Positions 9,735-21,279 are shown, numbered from the stretch's first letter. The stretch: 64,000 nucleotides of DNA from Brooklawnia propionicigenes (GCF_030297015.1 NZ_AP028056.1:3147970-3211969); one strand, 5' to 3'. Notes: generated from the letters alone by a model not told the origin. Numbers and translations are program-made.

Positions 9735-10931
9735 ATGTTGCGATACCTGACTGCCGGTGAATCACATGGACGCGCCCTGATTGCGACGATCGAGGGCATA
9801 CCAGCCGGAGTCGGGGTCACCTCCGAGGACATCTCCGAAGCGCTCACCAGGCGTCGGCTGGGTGCGGGCCGCGGCGCCCGGATGCGGTTCGAGGCCGACG
9901 AGTTGACCATCCTCACCGGTGTGCGGCACGGCAAGACGCTGGGCTCGCCGATCGCGATCATGATCGGCAACACCGAATGGCCCAAGTGGGACCAGGTGAT
10001 GGCCCCCGACCCGGTCGATCCCATACTGCTCGCCGAGCTGGCCCGCAATGCGCCGCTGACCCGACCGCGTCCGGGCCACGCCGACCTGGCTGGCATGCAG
10101 AAATACGACTTCTCCGAGTCGCGTCCGGTGCTGGAACGAGCCAGCGCCCGGGAGACCGCCGCCCGGGTGGCGATCGGACGGGTCGCCCAGAATTTCCTTG
10201 CCCAGGCCTGTGGGATCACCGTGCTCAGCCATGTCGTGGAGCTCGGCGGCATCGCCGCGACCGGCGACCGCTTCCCGACCATGGCCGATCTTCCGGCGAT
10301 CGATGCCGATCCGGTGCGCTGCCTCGATCCCGATGCCAGCGCAGCCATGCAGGCCGAGATCGATGCCTGCCAGAAGGCCGGCGACACGCTGGGCGGGGTG
10401 GTCGAAGTGATTGCCTGGGGTTGTCCGCCCGGACTCGGCAGTCACAGTCAGGGCGACCGCCGGCTGGACGCCAGACTGGCCGGCGCCCTGATGGGCATCC
10501 AGGCGATCAAGGGCGTCGAACTCGGCGACGGATTCGAGCTCGCCCGCATCCGCGGCAGCCAGGCCCACGACGAGATCGTCCGCGGCGGCAACGGCATCGA
10601 ACGACTCTCGCAGCGGTCGGGCGGTACCGAGGGCGGCATGTCCACCGGCGAGCTGGTCCGGATGCGCGCCGCGATGAAACCCATCGCCACCGTCCCGCGC
10701 GCGCTGCGCACCATCGACGTCAGGACCGGAGAGCCCGCGGTCGCCGATCACCAGCGCTCGGACGTCTGCGCGGTGCCGGCCGCCGGTGTGGTGGCCGAGG
10801 CCATGGTGGCATTGGTGCTCGCCGAATGCTGCCTGGAGAAGTTCGGTGGCGATTCGCTCGGCGAAACCCGTCGTAACTACCGTGGATACCTGCGCCAGGT
10901 CGCCGAGCGGGGACTGTCGATTCATGACTGA
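9735..10931 (+). CDS. aroC: Chorismate synthase
   Basis: Catalyses the last step of the shikimate pathway, 5-enolpyruvylshikimate-3-phosphate to chorismate, using reduced FMN. The 398-residue protein starts with the family signature LTAGESHG (residues 5-12), contains RPGHADL near residue 112 and the C-terminal DxR region (IDVRTGEPA). It begins an operon aroC-aroK-aroB, overlapping aroK by 8 bp. Confidence 0.98.
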   Translation: MLRYLTAGESHGRALIATIEGIPAGVGVTSEDISEALTRRRLGAGRGARMRFEADELTILTGVRHGKTLGSPIAIMIGNTEWPKWDQVMAPDPVDPILLAELARNAPLTRPRPGHADLAGMQKYDFSESRPVLERASARETAARVAIGRVAQNFLAQACGITVLSHVVELGGIAATGDRFPTMADLPAIDADPVRCLDPDASAAMQAEIDACQKAGDTLGGVVEVIAWGCPPGLGSHSQGDRRLDARLAGALMGIQAIKGVELGDGFELARIRGSQAHDEIVRGGNGIERLSQRSGGTEGGMSTGELVRMRAAMKPIATVPRALRTIDVRTGEPAVADHQRSDVCAVPAAGVVAEAMVALVLAECCLEKFGGDSLGETRRNYRGYLRQVAERGLSIHD

Positions 10932-11442
10932 CTCACCCGCGGTGGTGCTGGTCGGGCCACCTGCGGTCGGCAAGTCCACCGTGGGTGCGTTGCTGGCCGG
11001 CAGGCTCGGCGTGAGCTTCTGTGATGTGGACACCGTCATCGAACGCCAACAAGACCGGCCGATCACCGAGATCTTCGCCGAACTCGGCGAGCCGGCGTTC
11101 CGGCGCTTGGAACTGGAGGCCACCTTGGCGGCCTTGGCGGCCGGCGGGGTGCTCGCCCTGGGTGGGGGAGCGGTCACCAACGCCCAGCTGCGGGCCGCGC
11201 TGGCCGGGCATCGGGTCGTCTGGTTGCGCACCACCGCGCACGAGGCGGTACGCCGTGTCGGCGGGTCCACCACCCGTCCGTTGCTCACCGGCGATGTGGC
11301 AGGCAACTGGAAGCGACTCGCCAGTCAGCGGGCGCCGCACTATGAGGAGGTGGCAACGATCGTCGTCGACACCGCCGGACGCACCCCCGCTCAGGTCGCT
11401 GCCGAGATCGTCGATCAACTGACCAGCCAGGAGCTTGGATGA
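10924..11442 (+). CDS. aroK: Shikimate kinase
   Basis: Phosphorylates shikimate with ATP. The 172-residue protein shows Walker [10 protein letters not shown] (residues 11-19), the shikimate-binding CDVD region near residue 35 and the GGGA stretch near residue 80. ATG at 10924 overlaps the end of aroC by 8 bp, and its stop overlaps aroB in ATGA, so the three genes are coupled. No ribosome binding site decides between this ATG and others, but homology begins here. Confidence 0.95.
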   Translation: MTDSPAVVLVGPPAVGKSTVGALLAGRLGVSFCDVDTVIERQQDRPITEIFAELGEPAFRRLELEATLAALAAGGVLALGGGAVTNAQLRAALAGHRVVWLRTTAHEAVRRVGGSTTRPLLTGDVAGNWKRLASQRAPHYEEVATIVVDTAGRTPAQVAAEIVDQLTSQELG

Positions 11443-12530
11443 GCACCGTACGTTTCGCCACCGATCACCCCTACACCGTCGAGATCGACAACGGGGCGCT
11501 GCAGAAGCTGCCCTCGCTGACCGGTGAGGCCACCCGGGTGGCCGTCATCTACGCCGAACCCCTGGCCGAGGTCGCCTTGGAGGTGGCCCGCCTCGCCGGT
11601 TCGGCGACCGTGTCGGTGCTGTCGATCGGCGTTCCCGAAGGCGAGGCCGCCAAGACACCGGAGATCGCGACCAGCTGCTGGCGCACGCTGGCCGCAGCCG
11701 GCTTCACCCGCTCCGACCTGATCATCGGCGTCGGCGGGGGAGCCACCACCGATCTGGCGGGCTTCGTCGCGGCCAGCTGGCTGCGAGGTGTCAGCTACGT
11801 CAGCGTGCCCACCACCGTGCTCGCCATGGTGGACGCTTCGGTCGGCGGCAAGACCGGTATCGATCTGCCCGAGGGCAAGAACCTGGTCGGCGCCTTCCAT
11901 GAGCCCGACGGGGTGATCGCCGATCTGGATCTGCTCGGCACCCTGCCCGAGCGCGAGGTGCGCTCCGGGCTGGCCGAGGTCGTCAAGGCCGGTTTCGTCC
12001 GGGACGAGCGAATCCGCGAACTGATCGCAGCCTCACCCAGCGGTGCCCTGGACGTGACCAGCGCCCGGCATGCCGAACTGATCCGGCGGGCCGTGCAGTT
12101 CAAGGCCGACGTGGTGTCACTGGATCTGCGCGAGTCGACCTCGGTGGGCGGCCGGATCGGTCGTGAGCTGCTCAATTACGGCCACACCCTGGGGCACGCG
12201 ATCGAGGCCTGGGAGCATTTCCGGATGCGTCACGGCGAAGCCGTCGCGCTCGGCATGATCTTCGCCGCCCAGCTGTCGCGCCGGGTGCTCGGCCTTCCGG
12301 ACGAGGCCGTCGCCGTGCATCGCCAGTTGATCGGTGCGCTGGGATTGCCCACCAGCTACCAGCGTGCGCCGTTCGCCGAATTGCGTGAACTGATGGGCCG
12401 TGACAAGAAGACTCGCGGTCAGGCGCTGCGCTTCGTCGGACTACGCAATCTGTCCGATCCGGCGATGATCGTCGCGCCCAGCGAAGCGATACTCGAGGAG
12501 TGCTACGCCGAGCTGGGCCGCGACCAGTAG
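11439..12530 (+). CDS. aroB: 3-dehydroquinate synthase
   Basis: Converts DAHP to 3-dehydroquinate with NAD and a divalent metal. The 363-residue protein shows the NAD-binding GVGGGATTDLAGF, the lysine-bearing VGGKTGIDLPEGKN, and the metal-binding segments around EVVKAGF, GHTLGHAIE and RHGEAVALGM. Start ATG overlaps the aroK stop (ATGA). In many relatives aroQ (type II dehydroquinase) follows; here an unrelated gene does. Confidence 0.97.
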   Translation: MSTVRFATDHPYTVEIDNGALQKLPSLTGEATRVAVIYAEPLAEVALEVARLAGSATVSVLSIGVPEGEAAKTPEIATSCWRTLAAAGFTRSDLIIGVGGGATTDLAGFVAASWLRGVSYVSVPTTVLAMVDASVGGKTGIDLPEGKNLVGAFHEPDGVIADLDLLGTLPEREVRSGLAEVVKAGFVRDERIRELIAASPSGALDVTSARHAELIRRAVQFKADVVSLDLRESTSVGGRIGRELLNYGHTLGHAIEAWEHFRMRHGEAVALGMIFAAQLSRRVLGLPDEAVAVHRQLIGALGLPTSYQRAPFAELRELMGRDKKTRGQALRFVGLRNLSDPAMIVAPSEAILEECYAELGRDQ

Positions 12531-12565
12531 TCCAGCCGACCCAAGAACCGGGAGAGACCACCAAG

Positions 12566-13252
12566 ATGTATGTGGCTGAGCAGTTTGCGATGAACTCGGA
12601 CGAGGCGCTGCGCCAGATCGACGCGCGCGGGGTCGGTGATCTGGTCACCCACGGCGAGCGCGGCATCGACGTGACGATGCTGCCCTATGCGTTGCTGCCC
12701 GACGATGGTGGCGCGCGCCGGTTGACCACCCATATGGCGCGCAGCAACCTGCAGTGGCACGATGAGGGCGCCGCGTTGTGGGTCGTGCACGGTCCGGATG
12801 CCTATATCAGTCCCGAGGTCGTCCCTGTTCATGACGGTATCCAGCGCACCCCGACGGTCCCCACCTGGAACTATCTGGTCGTCCACCTGGTCGGGCACCT
12901 GGTGGTGCACCACGACGACGAGTGGAAACTGCAGTCGCTCTACGATCTGACCGAGCGCCACGAGCCGACCTGGAAGCTGGAGAACGGGCCGCTGGAGGCG
13001 ATCGAGCGCATGCTGCCGGCGATCGTGGGCATCGAGTTCATCATCGACGACGTCATCGGCAAGGCCAAGATGAGCCAGAACAAGTCGTCCGGCGATCTCG
13101 AGGCGATGGCGACCCAGCTGGCCGACAGCGGCCATTCACCGGAGACCGCGGCAGTGATGCGACGGCTCGCGTTGCCCTATATTGCCGCTCGTGAAGGGCG
13201 GGTCGCCAAGGCCCGGGAGCTGAACATCCGGCGTACCCAGGCCGAACAGTGA
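12566..13252 (+). CDS. PaiB-like FMN-binding negative transcriptional regulator
   Basis: A 228-residue protein of the PaiB family (split-barrel FMN-binding fold). It starts with MYVAEQFA, corresponding to the family MYxPxHF start, and carries the signature [14 protein letters not shown] near residues 93-106. ATG at 12566 follows GGGAGAGA by 9 nt. Family members were named as repressors of protease and sporulation genes in Bacillus, but the biochemical role is uncertain; related split-barrel proteins bind flavin or haem. It occupies the place of aroQ between aroB and efp, so it may be an insertion into the conserved cluster. Confidence 0.85.
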   Translation: MYVAEQFAMNSDEALRQIDARGVGDLVTHGERGIDVTMLPYALLPDDGGARRLTTHMARSNLQWHDEGAALWVVHGPDAYISPEVVPVHDGIQRTPTVPTWNYLVVHLVGHLVVHHDDEWKLQSLYDLTERHEPTWKLENGPLEAIERMLPAIVGIEFIIDDVIGKAKMSQNKSSGDLEAMATQLADSGHSPETAAVMRRLALPYIAAREGRVAKARELNIRRTQAEQ

Positions 13253-13307
13253 GATAGTTGTCTGGCGGCCGTACAGCCGTGATTCGGTGCCCGTGGCAGC
13301 GTGGCGC

Positions 13308-13313
13308 TACAAT
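13308..13313 (+). promoter_or_regulatory. -10 element of efp
   Basis: TACAAT is a near-consensus -10 about 80 nt upstream of the efp GTG; the -35 region (13283-13290) is poor. It would begin an efp-nusB-carAB transcript with a leader of about 75 nt. Confidence 0.45.
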
Positions 13314-13394
13314 GAACGATTGCGGGTTGACCGCCCATGTGTTTGCGCCGGAGGATTCCGGCGGTTCGTGAACGCCCTGATCGGAAAGGCAAGC

Positions 13395-13958
13395 GTGGCT
13401 ACCACCAACGACATCAAGAACGGCACCGTACTCGACTTGGACGGCCAGCTCTGGCAGGTCCTGTGGTTCCAGCATCACAAGCCTGGCAAGGGCAACACCG
13501 TGGTGCGCACCAAGATCAAGAACATCGTGAACGGCAAGACCGTCGACCGCACCTTCCAGGCCGACACCAAGATCGACATGGCTCAGGTCGACCGCTCCGA
13601 CATGCAGTACCTGTACGAGGACGGCACCGGCTATGTGGTCATGGACACCACCACCTACGATCAGCTGACCATCCCGGCCGAGGTCTTCGGGGACGCCAAG
13701 GACTACCTGCTCGAGGGGATGACGATCACGGTCGCCACCCACGACGGAAACCCGCTGTACATCGATCTGCCGGCCAGCGTCGAGCTCGAGGTGACCTACA
13801 CCGAGCCCGGTCTGCAGGGTGACCGTTCCACCGGTGGCACCAAACCCGCCACCTTGGAGACCGGTAAGCAGATCCAGGTGCCGCTGTTCATCACCACCGG
13901 CGAGAAGGTGAAGGTCTCCACCGAGTCCGGCGAATACCTCGGCCGCGTCAACGCGTGA
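13395..13958 (+). CDS. efp: Translation elongation factor P
   Basis: Relieves ribosome stalling at polyproline stretches. From the GTG at 13395 (GGAAAGG 6 nt upstream) the protein has 187 residues, the standard length, with the KOW-like domain I, OB domain II and C-terminal domain III. The domain I tip reads HHKPGKGN with Lys32 at the position that is modified in some bacteria; modification in this organism cannot be inferred. An upstream in-frame ATG at 13287 would place the -10 element inside the gene and is rejected. It overlaps nusB. Confidence 0.97.
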   Translation: MATTNDIKNGTVLDLDGQLWQVLWFQHHKPGKGNTVVRTKIKNIVNGKTVDRTFQADTKIDMAQVDRSDMQYLYEDGTGYVVMDTTTYDQLTIPAEVFGDAKDYLLEGMTITVATHDGNPLYIDLPASVELEVTYTEPGLQGDRSTGGTKPATLETGKQIQVPLFITTGEKVKVSTESGEYLGRVNA

Positions 13959-14485
13959 TGGCTCATCCCGCCGACGAGCAGCCGCTTCCGCTGGCGGCGG
14001 GCGAACACCCGCCCGTGCCCGGGGCGGTCAAGGTGTCGTCCGTCGACATGGCCGATGCCCACCATTCGACGCGCACCAAGGCCCGCAAGGCTGCTCTCGA
14101 CGTGCTGTTCGAGTCGGACCTACTGGGTCAGGACGCGTCCGTGTCGCTGGCCGAACGGCTGAGCGATCCGGAGATCACGGTGCGGGAATTCACCCGCGAG
14201 ATCGTCTTGGGGGTGCGTGACAACGCCATCGAGATCGATCGTCGCATCGCCACGCTGACGACCAGCCAGTGGCCGATCGATCGGATGCCCCGCATCGATC
14301 GCTGCCTGGCGCGGATGGCGATCTACGAGCTCGACTACACCGGTATCGATGCTCGGGCGGCCATCAGCGAGGCGCTGGAACTGGCCGATGAACTGTCCAC
14401 CGACGATTCGGTGGCATTCCTGAACGGATTGCTGGGCAGGGCAGCACAGACCCGCCCGGGGAGGAAGGCCGATGGTGAGCAGTAG
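13958..14485 (+). CDS. nusB: Transcription antitermination factor NusB
   Basis: All-helical RNA-binding protein of the rRNA antitermination complex. Homology begins at [17 protein letters not shown]. The ATG at 13958 (TGATG overlap with efp) gives 175 residues with a 38-residue Pro/Ala-rich extension; an internal ATG at 14048 would give a conventional 145-residue protein but has only a weak AAGGTG upstream. The true start is unresolved. The 3' end overlaps carA by 14 bp; in relatives pyrR, pyrB and pyrC often lie between them. Confidence 0.9.
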   Translation: MAHPADEQPLPLAAGEHPPVPGAVKVSSVDMADAHHSTRTKARKAALDVLFESDLLGQDASVSLAERLSDPEITVREFTREIVLGVRDNAIEIDRRIATLTTSQWPIDRMPRIDRCLARMAIYELDYTGIDARAAISEALELADELSTDDSVAFLNGLLGRAAQTRPGRKADGEQ

Positions 14486-15608
14486 CCCAGCCATTCTGGT
14501 GCTGGAGGACGGACGCGTCTTCCGCGGGGACGCTTTCGGGGCGATCGGTGAGACTTTCGGTGAGGCGGTCTTCGCCACCGGAATGTCGGGCTATCAAGAG
14601 ACGTTGACCGATCCCAGTTATTACCGCCAGGTGGTGATCGCGACCGCGCCGCACATCGGCAACACCGGCTGGAATGACGAGGACGACGAGTCGAGCCGCA
14701 TCTGGGTGGCCGGCTATGCGGTGCGGGACCCCTCGCCGAGGCCGAGCAACTGGCGGTCCAGCCGTACGCTCGAATCCGAGCTGGTCAGCCAGCAGATCGT
14801 CGGCATCAGCGGTATCGACACCCGCGCGCTGACACGTCACCTTCGCGAGCGGGGCTCGATGCGGGTGGGCATCAGCTCGCTGTCCACCGACACGGACGCT
14901 TTGCTGGCCAAGGTGCTCGAGCAGCCCGCCATGGAGGGTGCCGACCTGGTCGCCATGGTGACCTGTGCCGAACCCTATGTGGTGCCGGCCCAGGGCGAGA
15001 AGCGGTTCACGGTGGCCGCTGTCGATCTGGGTATCAAGTCCAATACTCCGCGCGAACTGGCCGAGCGCGGCGTCGAGGTGCATGTGCTGCCGGCTTCGTC
15101 CACCTTCGCCGATGTCACGGCGATCGCACCCGACGGGGTCTTCTTCAGTAACGGTCCTGGCGACCCGTCGACCGCCGGCCACGCGGTCGAGCTGATGCAG
15201 CAGGCGATGCGCGCCGATCTGCCGGTCTTCGGCATCTGCTTGGGCAACCAGGTACTCGGCCGGGCCCTGGGATTCGGTACCTACAAGCTGAAATACGGTC
15301 ACCGTGGTATCAACCAGCCGGTGCTCGACCGGGGATCCAACCGGATCGACATCACCTCGCACAACCACGGTTTCGCTGTCGATGCTCCCCGCAACGAGCA
15401 GATCGAGACCGACTTCGGTACCGTGCACGTCAGCCATATCTGCCTGAACGACGACGTGGTCGAGGGCTTGGAGGTGACCCGGGACGGCAAACTGACGGCC
15501 TTCTCGGTGCAGTACCACCCCGAAGCCGCCGCAGGCCCGCATGATGCGGAATATCTGTTCGACCGCTTCGCCGATCTGATGTCGGCGCACAAGGAGGGTG
15601 CTCACTGA
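14472..15608 (+). CDS. carA: Carbamoyl-phosphate synthase small (glutaminase) subunit
   Basis: Hydrolyses glutamine and passes ammonia to CarB for carbamoyl phosphate. The 378-residue protein has the CPSase small-chain N-domain and a class I glutaminase domain: FGICLGNQ with nucleophile Cys256 and the YHPE motif with His349 and Glu351. ATG at 14472 follows GGGAGGAAGG. TGATG overlap with carB indicates coupling of the two subunits, which work as a complex. Confidence 0.97.
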   Translation: MVSSSPAILVLEDGRVFRGDAFGAIGETFGEAVFATGMSGYQETLTDPSYYRQVVIATAPHIGNTGWNDEDDESSRIWVAGYAVRDPSPRPSNWRSSRTLESELVSQQIVGISGIDTRALTRHLRERGSMRVGISSLSTDTDALLAKVLEQPAMEGADLVAMVTCAEPYVVPAQGEKRFTVAAVDLGIKSNTPRELAERGVEVHVLPASSTFADVTAIAPDGVFFSNGPGDPSTAGHAVELMQQAMRADLPVFGICLGNQVLGRALGFGTYKLKYGHRGINQPVLDRGSNRIDITSHNHGFAVDAPRNEQIETDFGTVHVSHICLNDDVVEGLEVTRDGKLTAFSVQYHPEAAAGPHDAEYLFDRFADLMSAHKEGAH

Positions 15609-18600
15609 TGCCTCGGCGCACAGACATCAGCTCGATCATGGTGATCGGCTCGGGACCGATCGTCATCGGCCAGGCCGCCGAATTCGACTACTCCGGCACC
15701 CAGGCCTGCCGGGTGCTGCGGGAAGAGGGCTACCGGGTCATTCTGGTCAATTCGAACCCGGCGACCATCATGACCGATCCCGAGTTCGCGGATGCCACCT
15801 ACCTGGAACCGATCACTCCCGAGTACGTGGAGAAGATCATCGCCGCTGAGCGCCCCGACGCGCTGCTGGCGACTCTGGGTGGCCAGACCGCCCTGAACAC
15901 CGCGGTCGCGCTGCACGAGTCGGGCGCCCTGGAGCGCTACGGCGTCGAACTGATCGGGGCCTCGGTGGCCGCGATCAAGCGCGGTGAGAACCGTGAGGAG
16001 TTCAAGCAGGTCATCGAGAATCTGCCGGACTTCGCCGGCGGTAAGGCCGAGGTGGCCCGCAGCCGGATCTGTCACACCATGGACGAGATCCGGGCCGCAG
16101 CCGACGAGCTGGGCCTGCCGGTGGTGTTGCGTCCGAGCTACACCATGGGCGGTGTCGGTTCGGGTTTCGCGCACGATGCCGGCGAGCTGGAACGGATGGG
16201 CCGCATCGGCCTGGACGCCAGCCCGGTCACCGAGGTGCTGATCGAGGAGTCGATCCTCGGCTGGAAGGAATTCGAGCTGGAGGTCATGCGCGACCGCTCC
16301 GACAACGTCGTGGTGGTCTGTTCGATCGAGAACTTCGATCCGATGGGCGTGCACACCGGTGATTCGATCACCGTGGCCCCCGCGATGACCCTGACCGACC
16401 GGGAATACCAGCACATGCGCGATGTCGGCATCGCGATCATCCGGGCCGTCGGCGTCGACACCGGCGGCTGCAATATCCAGTTCGCGATCAATCCCGCCGA
16501 CGGCCGGATGATCGTCATCGAGATGAACCCCCGGGTGTCGCGCAGCTCCGCCCTGGCCTCCAAGGCGACCGGCTTCCCGATCGCCAAGATCGCCGCGAAG
16601 GTGGCGGTCGGTTACACCTTGGACGAGATCCCCAACGACATCACCACGCAGACTCCGGCATCGTTCGAGCCGACCCTCGACTACGTCGTGGTGAAGGTGC
16701 CGCGCTTCGCATTCGAGAAGTTCCCGCACGCCGACGACACCTTGACCACGCACATGAAGTCGGTCGGCGAGGCGATGGCCATCGGCCGCAATTTCACCGA
16801 GGCGCTCGGCAAGGCCCTGCGCTCGCTGGAAGACCCGAAGGCGCCTTTCGACTTCGGCCGCGAGATCGGCGACGCCGACGAGCTGCTGACCCAAATGGCC
16901 CAGCCACATGACGGTCGCATCCAGGAGATGATGCAGGGTCTGCGCGCCGGCGCGTCCGTCGAGCAGATCAGCGCCGCCACCGGTGTCGATCCCTGGTTCG
17001 TCGACCAGCTCGACATCGTCTACCGGATCGCCGAGCAGATCCGCACCGCAGACGAGCTCACCGCCGATCTGCTGCGCATCGCCAAGCGGCAGGGCCTGTC
17101 CGACGCCCAGATCGCCCAGTTGCGCCGGACGAGCCCCGAGCTGATCCGCGAGCTGCGCTGGATCCTCGGCGTGCGCCCGGTCTTCAAGACCGTCGACACC
17201 TGCGCGGCCGAGTTCGCCGCCAGGACGCCCTACCACTACTCCAGCTACGACGAGGAAACCGAGCTGGAACCCCGTACCCGGCCGGCGGTGCTGATCCTCG
17301 GCAGCGGCCCGAACCGGATCGGGCAGGGCATCGAGTTCGACTACTCCTGCGTGCATGCTGCGATGGTGCTGTCGGCCAATGGCTACGAGTCCATCATGGT
17401 CAACTGCAACCCGGAGACAGTCTCCACCGACTACGACACCTCCGATCGGCTGTACTTCGAGCCGCTCACTCTCGAGGATGTGCTGGAGATCTACCACGCC
17501 GAGCTCAAACTGGGTCCGGTGGCCGGGGTCATCGTCCAGCTGGGCGGCCAGACGCCGCTGAAGCTGGCCCGAGCGCTGGAGCAGGCCGGTGTGAAGATCG
17601 TCGGCACCAGCCCGTCGGCCATCGACCTCGCCGAGGAACGCGGCGCCTTCGGGCAGGTCCTCGCCGAGGCGAAACTGCCCTCGCCGAAGCACGGCATGGC
17701 GTCCAGCTTCGCGCAGGCCAGCGAGATCGCTGCCGACATCGGCTACCCGGTGCTGGTACGTCCCAGCTACGTGCTGGGCGGACGAGGCATGGAGATCGTC
17801 TATACCGAAGAACTGCTGCGCACCTACATCGACAACTCGACACTGATCAGCGCCGAGACCCCGGTGCTGGTCGACCGTTTCCTCGACGATGCCATCGAGA
17901 TCGATGTGGACGCTCTCTACGACGGCCACGAGCTCTACCTCGGCGGCGTCATGGAGCACATCGAGGAAGCCGGCATCCATTCCGGCGACTCGGCCTGTTC
18001 GCTGCCGCCGGCCACCCTGGGCAGCGCGGTCATCGACCAGATCCGCACCTCGACCGAGGCCATCGCCCGGGGCGTAGGGGTGCAGGGCCTGATCAACATT
18101 CAGTACGCGCTGGCCGCGGACACGCTCTACGTCCTGGAAGCCAATCCGCGCGCCTCGCGCACCGTGCCGTTCGTCTCGAAGGCCACCGACACCCAGCTGG
18201 CGAAGGCCGCAACGATGATCATGCTCGGGTCGACGATCTCCGAGCTGCGCGCCCAGGGCATGCTGCGGGCGACCGGTGACGGCGCCGATACCTGGAATGG
18301 CATGCCCATCGCCATCAAGGAAGCGGTGATGCCGTTCAACCGGTTCCACACCATCGAGGGAGCCACGGTCGACTCGCTGCTCGGCCCCGAAATGCGCTCC
18401 ACCGGTGAGGTGATGGGACTCAGCTCCAACTTCGGGCTGGCGTTCGCCAAATCGCAGGCCGCGGCCTACGGACAGCTACCGAAATCCGGCACGGTCTTCG
18501 TCTCGGTGGCCAACCGCGACAAACGCAATGTGATTTTCCCGATCAAGAAGCTCGTCGATCTGGGCTTCACTATCCTGGCCACAGAGGGCACAGCGTCGAT

Positions 18601-18931
18601 GCTGTCGCTGCATGGGGTACAGGCCACTGCGGTACGCAAGTACTCGCAGGGTCCTGGGCCGAACGGGGAGCCGACGATCGTCGGCTTGATCCTGGACGGC
18701 AAGATCGACCTGATCTTCAATACCCCGAGCGGTGAGACAGCCGGTGGTTCGCCCCGTAAGGACGGCTACGAGATCCGGACGGCTGCGGTGCTGCATCAGG
18801 TTCCATCCATCACGACCGTGCAGGGCCTGGAGGCGGCCGTGCAGGGGATCGAGGCGGTGCGCGAGGGCAACATCGGCGTCCGCTCGTTGCAGGATTGGGC
18901 CAAGCAGATCCAGCAGGCCCGCAGACACTGA
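15608..18931 (+). CDS. carB: Carbamoyl-phosphate synthase large subunit
   Basis: The 1107-residue synthetase subunit has the internal duplication typical of the family: two ATP-grasp halves, with the repeated start motif [17 protein letters not shown] in the first half and [17 protein letters not shown] in the second, an oligomerisation region between them, and a C-terminal methylglyoxal-synthase-like allosteric domain (about residues 950-1107). Overlaps carA by one base (TGATG). Supplies carbamoyl phosphate for pyrimidines and arginine. Confidence 0.98.
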   Translation: MPRRTDISSIMVIGSGPIVIGQAAEFDYSGTQACRVLREEGYRVILVNSNPATIMTDPEFADATYLEPITPEYVEKIIAAERPDALLATLGGQTALNTAVALHESGALERYGVELIGASVAAIKRGENREEFKQVIENLPDFAGGKAEVARSRICHTMDEIRAAADELGLPVVLRPSYTMGGVGSGFAHDAGELERMGRIGLDASPVTEVLIEESILGWKEFELEVMRDRSDNVVVVCSIENFDPMGVHTGDSITVAPAMTLTDREYQHMRDVGIAIIRAVGVDTGGCNIQFAINPADGRMIVIEMNPRVSRSSALASKATGFPIAKIAAKVAVGYTLDEIPNDITTQTPASFEPTLDYVVVKVPRFAFEKFPHADDTLTTHMKSVGEAMAIGRNFTEALGKALRSLEDPKAPFDFGREIGDADELLTQMAQPHDGRIQEMMQGLRAGASVEQISAATGVDPWFVDQLDIVYRIAEQIRTADELTADLLRIAKRQGLSDAQIAQLRRTSPELIRELRWILGVRPVFKTVDTCAAEFAARTPYHYSSYDEETELEPRTRPAVLILGSGPNRIGQGIEFDYSCVHAAMVLSANGYESIMVNCNPETVSTDYDTSDRLYFEPLTLEDVLEIYHAELKLGPVAGVIVQLGGQTPLKLARALEQAGVKIVGTSPSAIDLAEERGAFGQVLAEAKLPSPKHGMASSFAQASEIAADIGYPVLVRPSYVLGGRGMEIVYTEELLRTYIDNSTLISAETPVLVDRFLDDAIEIDVDALYDGHELYLGGVMEHIEEAGIHSGDSACSLPPATLGSAVIDQIRTSTEAIARGVGVQGLINIQYALAADTLYVLEANPRASRTVPFVSKATDTQLAKAATMIMLGSTISELRAQGMLRATGDGADTWNGMPIAIKEAVMPFNRFHTIEGATVDSLLGPEMRSTGEVMGLSSNFGLAFAKSQAAAYGQLPKSGTVFVSVANRDKRNVIFPIKKLVDLGFTILATEGTASMLSLHGVQATAVRKYSQGPGPNGEPTIVGLILDGKIDLIFNTPSGETAGGSPRKDGYEIRTAAVLHQVPSITTVQGLEAAVQGIEAVREGNIGVRSLQDWAKQIQQARRH

Positions 18932-18962
18932 CGACCAGGTAGACCACCGAAGGGAAATGGCG

Positions 18963-20060
18963 ATGATTACCAGCGACGAGTTGCTTGTCCGGCTGCTGCT
19001 CACCGGTTATCGGAGCCTGGCCCGCCCGGTTCTGTTCACACTGGCCAACGGCGATCCCGAGGAGATCCATCAGCATGTCATCACGCTGCTGAGCGAGATT
19101 CCCGACCCGGTGCTCGACCGGATTCAGGAGTACGTGGGAACCCGCCGTGATCCGGTGACGGTGGCCGGAGTCGACTTCCCCGGACGCGTGGGTGTGGCCG
19201 CCGGCCTCGACAAGGACGGCCTGGCGGCTCGCGCCTGGGGCGCGCTGGGCTTCGGTTTCGCCGAACTCGGAACCGTGACCGCCCACGCCCAGCCCGGCAA
19301 CCGGCAGCCGCGGCTGTTCCGGATGCCGCACAGCCGGGCGATCATCAACCGGATGGGCTTCAACAACTCGGGCGTCGAAGCGCTGGCGGCCCGGCTCGAC
19401 CAGTGGGGCGTGCGGCGCGGAAACAATGCGCTCGATTATCCGGTGGGCGTGTCGATCGGCAAGACCAAGGCCACCCCACTCGAAGACGCCGTCGATGACT
19501 ACCTGCATTCGCTGCGGACGATCGCGCCGTATGCGGACTATGTCGCGATCAACGTCTCCAGCCCCAATACCCCGGGCCTGCGCAGCCTGCAGGACCGGGA
19601 GGCGCTCACTCAGCTGACGACCGCCCTGGTGAGCACCGCCGCCGAACTCAACCCGGCCGATTCGCTGCCGGTCTTCGTCAAGCTGGCGCCCGATCTGGCG
19701 CCGTACGATGTGGGCGGGCTCATCGCTGCCTGTCAGGACACCGGGATCTCCGGGCTGATCGCCACCAACACCACCACCGCGCGCGAGTACCTGCATCCCT
19801 CCGAACTGCACCTGGCCAACCAGGCCGGGGGACTGTCCGGTGCCCCGCTGACCCGCAAGGCACTGCGGATGGTCGAATCCGTCGCCGCGCAGACCGACCT
19901 GCCGATCATGGGCGTGGGCGGCATCATGACCCCCGCCGACGCGCAGGCCTTCTTCGACGCGGGAGCGAGCCTCGTCCAGATCTACACCGGATTCATCTAC
20001 AACGGTCTGGCGCTGGTGCGAGGCATCAACACCTTGACCTATCCCGACAGGGCACGCTGA
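18963..20060 (+). CDS. pyrD: Dihydroorotate dehydrogenase (quinone), class 2
   Basis: Oxidises dihydroorotate to orotate with FMN and passes electrons to membrane quinone. The protein has the class 2 N-terminal extension (LLLTGYRSLARPVLFTLA), FMN-binding VGVAAGLDKDG, GFNNSGVEAL and the catalytic-loop sequence INVSSPNTPGL with the class 2 serine. ATG at 18963 (365 residues) is chosen over ATG at 18957 because AGGGA lies 7 nt before it; the alternative adds only Met-Ala. Stop overlaps pyrF (TGATG). Confidence 0.96.
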   Translation: MITSDELLVRLLLTGYRSLARPVLFTLANGDPEEIHQHVITLLSEIPDPVLDRIQEYVGTRRDPVTVAGVDFPGRVGVAAGLDKDGLAARAWGALGFGFAELGTVTAHAQPGNRQPRLFRMPHSRAIINRMGFNNSGVEALAARLDQWGVRRGNNALDYPVGVSIGKTKATPLEDAVDDYLHSLRTIAPYADYVAINVSSPNTPGLRSLQDREALTQLTTALVSTAAELNPADSLPVFVKLAPDLAPYDVGGLIAACQDTGISGLIATNTTTAREYLHPSELHLANQAGGLSGAPLTRKALRMVESVAAQTDLPIMGVGGIMTPADAQAFFDAGASLVQIYTGFIYNGLALVRGINTLTYPDRAR

Positions 20061-20881
20061 TGACCGCTGCGTACCACGCCCGGCTGGTCGAACTGACCGC
20101 GGCGCGGGGCAACCTGTGCGTCGGCGTGGACCCGCACGAACCGCTGGTGCGTGCCTGGGGCTACGACTACGACCTCGTCGGCCTGGAGCGGGTCTCCCGC
20201 GGCCTGGTCGAAGCGATTGGCGACCAGGTGGCGGTGTTCAAGCCGCAGGCCGCCTTCTTCGAGTGCTTCGGTGCCCCCGGCATGCAGGTGCTGGCCCGAG
20301 TACTGGCCGATATCGCTCAGGCTGGCGCCCTGTCGATCCTGGATGTCAAGCGGGGCGACATCGGTTCGACGATGGCTGCCTACTCTCGGGCCTACCTGTC
20401 CGGCCAAACCGACCTGACGGCGGACGCGATCACCATCAGCCCCTTCCTCGGCTTCGGATCCCTCGGCCCGGCCGTGGAACTGGCCCATCAGACCGGCCGC
20501 GGTCTGTACGTGCTGTGCCGCACCAGCAATCCGGAGGGCGGCGACGTCCAACTGGCGGTGCGCGACGGCCGCAGCGTGGCTCAGCAGATGGTCGACGCCG
20601 CCAAGGCAGCCAACGAGGCGTCCGGGCAACACGCAGTCGGTTTGGTTATCGGCGGCACACTCGACAAACTTGATCTTGACCTGGAGGGCTTCTCCGGGTC
20701 GATCCTCGTCCCCGGTATTGGCACCCAGGGAGGTAGGATCGACGATCTGGACTCATTATTCGGCGTAGCCGCAGCGAACGTACTGCCGAGCGCGTCCCGG
20801 GAAGTGATGAAGGCCGGCCCGCAGCGTGAATCGCTCAGGTCGGTGGTCGAGCGGCTGGGCGGGTACCCAAACTCCCGCTGA
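20060..20881 (+). CDS. pyrF: Orotidine 5'-phosphate decarboxylase, type 2
   Basis: Last step of UMP synthesis. The 273-residue protein is the longer actinobacterial type 2 form; LDVKRGDIGSTM carries the catalytic Asp-Lys-Asp set. Coupled to pyrD by TGATG. With carA, carB and pyrD it forms one four-gene stretch; pyrB, pyrC and pyrE are not in the window. Confidence 0.96.
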   Translation: MTAAYHARLVELTAARGNLCVGVDPHEPLVRAWGYDYDLVGLERVSRGLVEAIGDQVAVFKPQAAFFECFGAPGMQVLARVLADIAQAGALSILDVKRGDIGSTMAAYSRAYLSGQTDLTADAITISPFLGFGSLGPAVELAHQTGRGLYVLCRTSNPEGGDVQLAVRDGRSVAQQMVDAAKAANEASGQHAVGLVIGGTLDKLDLDLEGFSGSILVPGIGTQGGRIDDLDSLFGVAAANVLPSASREVMKAGPQRESLRSVVERLGGYPNSR

Positions 20882-20892
20882 TATTCTATATT
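20882..20892 (+). promoter_or_regulatory. AT-rich promoter region of mihF
   Basis: Immediately after pyrF the sequence TATTCTATATT offers two overlapping TAnnnT-type -10 hexamers (20882-20887 and 20887-20892) in an otherwise GC-rich region, about 75 nt before mihF. This probably drives mihF-gmk independently of the pyrimidine genes. Confidence 0.5.
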
Positions 20893-20967
20893 GTCCACGT
20901 ATGCCGAAAACAGGGACGCCAGATGTCCCGGCCTCGGTGTGCGAGAGATGAAACGGAGAAATTCGAC

Positions 20968-21279
20968 GTGGCAATTCCAACACTGTCTCCCGAGCAGTTG
21001 CAGGCTGCCAGGGCCGCAGCTACCGAATCCCGCAGGGCACGCGCTGCGCTGAAGAACGCAGTGCGCGACGGTTCCAAGACTTTGGCCGACGCCCTTGATG
21101 AGTGCGCCAAGGACGATGTCCTCGCTCATATCCGGGTAGCAGACCTGCTCAAGGCCGTCCCCCGGATCGGGGAGAAGCGCGCTGCAGAGATCATGGAGAA
21201 GTATGACATCGCGGCCAATCGGCGAGTGCGGGGTCTCGGCCGGCATCAGGTGGCCGGTCTCAAGTCGGAGTTCAACTGA
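20968..21279 (+). CDS. mihF: Actinobacterial integration host factor
   Basis: Small basic nucleoid-associated DNA-binding protein of the mIHF family, 103 residues, unrelated in fold to E. coli IHF. The C-terminal helix-two-turn-helix region VPRIGEKRAAEIMEKY and RRVRGLGRHQ match the family. GTG at 20968 follows CGGAGAA by 8 nt; an upstream ATG at 20923 would add 15 unlike residues. Next to gmk in the usual mihF-gmk-rpoZ order. Confidence 0.94.
   Translation: MAIPTLSPEQLQAARAAATESRRARAALKNAVRDGSKTLADALDECAKDDVLAHIRVADLLKAVPRIGEKRAAEIMEKYDIAANRRVRGLGRHQVAGLKSEFN

Noticed and set aside
15602..18349. A 915-codon open frame on the minus strand opposite carB
   Set aside because: It mirrors a recognisable gene; its protein is a low-complexity Gly/His/Arg/Asp-rich string as expected when a GC-rich gene is read backwards, with no motif or ribosome binding site.
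20923..20967. Upstream ATG giving mIHF 15 extra residues
   Set aside because: Homology begins at the GTG at 20968, which has its own ribosome binding site.
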